In this document: positions 53,866 through 56,564 of the stretch, in pieces | How positions within the stretch are numbered: the first letter of the stretch is position 1 | Layout: each line of letters starts with the position of its first letter | Source: an uncultured Algibacter sp. | GTDB lineage: Bacteria > Bacteroidota > Bacteroidia > Flavobacteriales > Flavobacteriaceae | Reading direction: 5' to 3' | Length of the DNA: 56,564 nt | Assembly (NCBI RefSeq): GCF_947495675.1 | Contig: NZ_CANLZX010000024.1 | Location: 1 to 56,564 of the forward strand | Notes under the pieces: model-generated | Told to the model about the DNA's origin: nothing | What the model saw: the letters and a program-made list of their open reading frames with translations, nothing else | The model's database searches: none | Made by a program: the position numbers and the translations under genes

Positions 53866-55971
53866 TTATCTTACAAATGCATTTGCCATACCACCATCAA
53901 CATTAATAATGTTTCCTGTAGACTTATCAAGAATTCCAACTAAAGAAAATACGCCATTGGCAATATCATCTGGAGTTATAATTTCATTTAACAAGTTTCT
54001 TTTTGCATAAAAAGCTGGCAATTCTTCGACTGTAATTCCATTGGCTTTAGCTCTACCTTCTGCCCATGCTCCTTCCCATATTTTGCTTCCAACAATTACG
54101 CCATCAGGATTTACAGTATTTACTCTTATTTTATCTTTTGCTAATTCGGCAGCTAATAAACGTACCATATGCTGTTGTGCTGCTTTTGCAGTACCATAAG
54201 CTACATTATTAGGTCCTGCTACTAATCCATTTTTACTGGCTATAGCAATATAATTCCCTCCTAATCCTTGCTTACGCATAATTGCTGCTGATTGTTTTGC
54301 CAAATCAAATTGGCCTTTTACTAAAATATTTTGCAATATATTCCAATCTTTATCTGTAGTATCTTCTAGAGGTTTAGAAATTGCTAAACCTGCACTATGT
54401 ACAATAATATCTACACCTCCAAACTCAATACATGCCTTTTTATAAGCTGATGCGATAGACTCTGTACTAGTTACATCACAAATAGCATATGTTGAAACAT
54501 CTCTTTTATAAGTAGCATGTGCTTCTTTTAGACTGTCTTCATTGATATCTGTTAATACAACATTGGCGCCTTCTGCTGCTAATTTATCAGCTATGGCTTT
54601 ACCAATACCACCACCTGCTCCTGTTACAAAAGCTACTTTACGAGATAATGGTTGCTCTTTAGGCATACGTTGTAATTTAGCCTCTTCTAGTAACCAATAT
54701 TCAATATCAAAAGCTTCTTGTCTTGGTAATGAAGTGTAGGCTGTAATCGCCTCGGCACCACGCATTACATTAATAGCATTAATATAAAATTCGTTAGCTA
54801 CACGAGTTGTTTGCTTGTTTTTTGCAAAACTAAACATCCCTACTCCTGGATATATAATAATTACCGGGTTTGCATCACGCATTGCAGGACTATTAGCCTT
54901 CTTACATGTATTGTAGTAATTAGCATATTCTTGTCTGTAAGTTTCAAACGCCGGCTCTAGTTTTTTCAAAATAGCATCAGAATCTGACAAGTCTTCATTC
55001 TTATCTAAAGTTAGTACTAATGGTTGTATTTTAGTTCTTAAGAAATGATCTGGACATGAGGTACCCATTGGCGCCAAACGCTCTAAATCATGACTGTTTA
55101 TGTATTCCATTACCACATCGGTATCAGAAAAATGACCAATCATTCTATTTTCAGAGGAACATAACCCTCTTAATAAAGGCATAATTTGAGCTGCTTTATC
55201 TAAACGCTCTGCCTTTGGTAAACTCTCGATTTTTTGCCCACCAAATACGCTTCCTTTTTCCTTAATTTTTTTGGCTATAAATTCAGAGGCCATTTCTATA
55301 ACCTCTAAGCTATTCATATAACATTCATAAGAAGTATCTCCCCAAGTAAATAAACCATGACTACCTAATACGATACCACGAATCCCTGGATTATCAGCTA
55401 AACATTTTTCTATTTGAAGCCCTAAATCAAAACCTGGACGTTGCCAAGGCACCCACCCCATAGTATCGCCCCAAATTTCTTTGGTTACTTGCTCACTATC
55501 TTTTGCAGCTGCTACTGCAATAAGAGCATCTGGGTGTAAGTGATCTATATGTGCAAATGGTAATAAACCATGTAAAGGAGTGTCAATTGATGGTGCCTTA
55601 CTGTTTAAATCATAAATACAATGATTAAACAACCCAACCATACGGTCTTCATCTTGCAAACCACCATAAACATTCTTTAAATCTCGTAATCGTTTTGTAT
55701 ATATACCAGCAATACCTGCTCTGTTTAAGGTACCAATATCTCCTCCTGAACCTTTAATCCACATCACTTCAACATCTTCATTAGTTAGTGGGTCTTTTTC
55801 TATGGTTCTACAACTTGTATTACCACCACCATAATTAGTGATTCTTAAATCTGCTCCTAAAATATTAGAACGGTATAAAAATAAATCTACTTGATTATCA
55901 CCGAGAGCTAATGCTTTTTCTTCGTCCCATAAATAATCAACATATTTAAAACTCTTTGTACTTTTCTCCAT
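53866..55971 (-). CDS. rhaEW: Bifunctional rhamnulose-1-phosphate aldolase / short-chain dehydrogenase
   Basis: 701 aa from the ATG at 55971 (MEKSTKSFKYVDYLWDEEK); a longer frame from 56001 is unlikely. The N-terminal class II aldolase domain (to about 410) has RITNYGGGNTSCR and HIDHLHPDALIAVAAA with zinc-binding His. The C-terminal SDR domain (about 440-701) has VTGAGGGIGKAIADKL and the catalytic Y-x3-K in NVAYGTAKAAQQ. In this known fusion (RhaEW) the aldolase gives DHAP and L-lactaldehyde, and the SDR part oxidises the lactaldehyde. First gene of the operon, with the shared operator 54 bp upstream. Confidence 0.92.
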   Translation of the reverse strand: MEKSTKSFKYVDYLWDEEKALALGDNQVDLFLYRSNILGADLRITNYGGGNTSCRTIEKDPLTNEDVEVMWIKGSGGDIGTLNRAGIAGIYTKRLRDLKNVYGGLQDEDRMVGLFNHCIYDLNSKAPSIDTPLHGLLPFAHIDHLHPDALIAVAAAKDSEQVTKEIWGDTMGWVPWQRPGFDLGLQIEKCLADNPGIRGIVLGSHGLFTWGDTSYECYMNSLEVIEMASEFIAKKIKEKGSVFGGQKIESLPKAERLDKAAQIMPLLRGLCSSENRMIGHFSDTDVVMEYINSHDLERLAPMGTSCPDHFLRTKIQPLVLTLDKNEDLSDSDAILKKLEPAFETYRQEYANYYNTCKKANSPAMRDANPVIIIYPGVGMFSFAKNKQTTRVANEFYINAINVMRGAEAITAYTSLPRQEAFDIEYWLLEEAKLQRMPKEQPLSRKVAFVTGAGGGIGKAIADKLAAEGANVVLTDINEDSLKEAHATYKRDVSTYAICDVTSTESIASAYKKACIEFGGVDIIVHSAGLAISKPLEDTTDKDWNILQNILVKGQFDLAKQSAAIMRKQGLGGNYIAIASKNGLVAGPNNVAYGTAKAAQQHMVRLLAAELAKDKIRVNTVNPDGVIVGSKIWEGAWAEGRAKANGITVEELPAFYAKRNLLNEIITPDDIANGVFSLVGILDKSTGNIINVDGGMANAFVR

Positions 55972-56024
55972 ATTTAATGTTATAATGAATAATGATATCA
56001 AAAATATATTTGAAAATAAACTTT

Positions 56025-56044
56025 TCTATCCTGTACTATGTGGT
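56025..56044 (-). promoter_or_regulatory. Putative operator facing rhaEW
   Basis: On the minus strand ACCACATAGTACAGGATAGA, 54 bp before the aldolase ATG. Confidence 0.6.
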
Positions 56045-56261
56045 AATTGTTAATATTACATATAAAAATGTATGTTTTTATATACATTTTTCTATTAATA
56101 CAATGATTTACAGCGAATTAAAACTAACACTCTAATCTTTTATTATTATTACAAAAAAATCATATTGTTATAATTATTCCCATTTTTTTAATAAATCTGT
56201 TACATTTTATAAAATGTATATTTACATTATTAAAATATCTAAAGGTATTTAATTATTATCG

Positions 56262-56281
56262 ACAGGACAGCGCAGGATTCT
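56262..56281 (+). promoter_or_regulatory. Putative operator facing gntR
   Basis: ACAGGACAGCGCAGGATTCT, 92 bp before the GntR start. It contains two CAGGA half-sites exactly 10 bp apart, as does the lutA copy. Confidence 0.6.
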
Positions 56282-56372
56282 TTCGGTTTTTTCAAAACCT
56301 ATATTTGTTTATTTACTATATCATAGTTAATGATTGCTTCATTAACAAAAGATATTTATTTTCTAATTAATT

Positions 56373-56564
56373 ATGGAAACACTTAAGTTTATTAAAATTG
56401 ACGAAGATTCTCGAATTCCGAAGTATCAACAAATTGTAGACTCAATCATTGACAATATTTTTTCAGGAAACTTTAAAATTGATCATAAAATACCATCTAT
56501 AAATAGGTTAAGTGAATATTTATACCTCTCAATAGATACTGTTGAAAAAGCATATAACATACTT
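56373..56564 (+). CDS. GntR family transcriptional regulator (5' part)
   Basis: 64 codons before the window ends. The start METLKFIKIDEDSRIPKYQQ leads into a GntR winged helix-turn-helix: IVDSIIDNIFSGNFKIDHKI, then PSINRLSEYLYLSIDTVEKA. GntR regulators with this N-terminus in Bacteroidota often carry a sugar-binding effector domain, which would lie outside the window. Its position next to the rhamnose operon, with a motif copy before itself, makes it the likely rhamnose regulator. Confidence 0.85.
   Translation, partial: METLKFIKIDEDSRIPKYQQIVDSIIDNIFSGNFKIDHKIPSINRLSEYLYLSIDTVEKAYNIL

Larger units (their letters stand above)
56002..56372. promoter_or_regulatory. Divergent rhaEW / gntR control region
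   Basis: About 370 bp, AT-rich, no gene seen. It contains one motif copy facing each gene (56025-56044 and 56262-56281). Confidence 0.6.

Overview
The window looks like chromosomal DNA of a marine-type Flavobacteriaceae (Bacteroidota). It is AT-rich. It carries clade markers: a GLPGLI-family protein paired with a TonB-type outer-membrane barrel, DUF4290, and secreted proteins whose signal peptides end in ...AQ or ...SQ. Its promoters match the Bacteroidota pattern (TTTG, about 19 nt, TAnnTTTG), seen most clearly before both tRNAs and the HU gene. Genus and species cannot be fixed from the sequence alone.

Region 1 (1-22.8 kb) is mostly core genome: tRNA-Tyr, the GLPGLI/barrel pair, a deoxynucleoside kinase, an App1-like phosphatase, a membrane pyrophosphatase (hppA) close to the soluble one (ppa), an M1 peptidase, an SGNH hydrolase, murA with its DUF4290 partner, a kinase-recQ pair bracketed by two inverted copies of a ~90-bp repeat, fmt, an HU protein, YqgE, a class IV aminotransferase, a START-like protein and tRNA-Met.

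Region 2 (22.9-38.3 kb, all minus strand) is an accessory block starting just after tRNA-Met. It holds a type I restriction-modification operon (hsdM-hsdS ... hsdR). Three extra genes sit between hsdS and hsdR: an Abi/UG-type reverse transcriptase, a GmrSD-like DUF262-DUF1524 protein and a predicted secreted protein. Upstream are a PH-like protein, small secreted proteins and a staphylococcal-nuclease-like enzyme. Next comes a compact four-gene operon: a 56-aa small membrane protein (under usual ORF cut-offs), a TerB-like protein, a coiled-coil four-TM protein and a vWA-like lipoprotein.

Region 3 (38.6-42.6 kb) is a signalling locus. It has a 51-aa cysteine-containing lipopeptide (also under usual cut-offs), a TPR histidine kinase and a NarL-like response regulator. 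A terminator-like hairpin overlaps the kinase start codon. A divergent membrane-anchored protein and several palindromes lie around it.

Region 4 (42.7 kb to the end) is a complete L-rhamnose to pyruvate pathway: RhaT symporter, LutABC lactate oxidation genes, lactaldehyde dehydrogenase, FMN L-lactate dehydrogenase, a tandem class II aldolase-like protein, FGGY kinase, RhaI-type isomerase, bifunctional rhamnulose-1-phosphate aldolase/dehydrogenase, and the start of a GntR regulator. A shared motif ending in CAGGAT lies before all four transcription units, each copy pointing towards its gene, which suggests one regulon, probably controlled by the GntR protein.

All calls come from reading the sequence; no database search was run.
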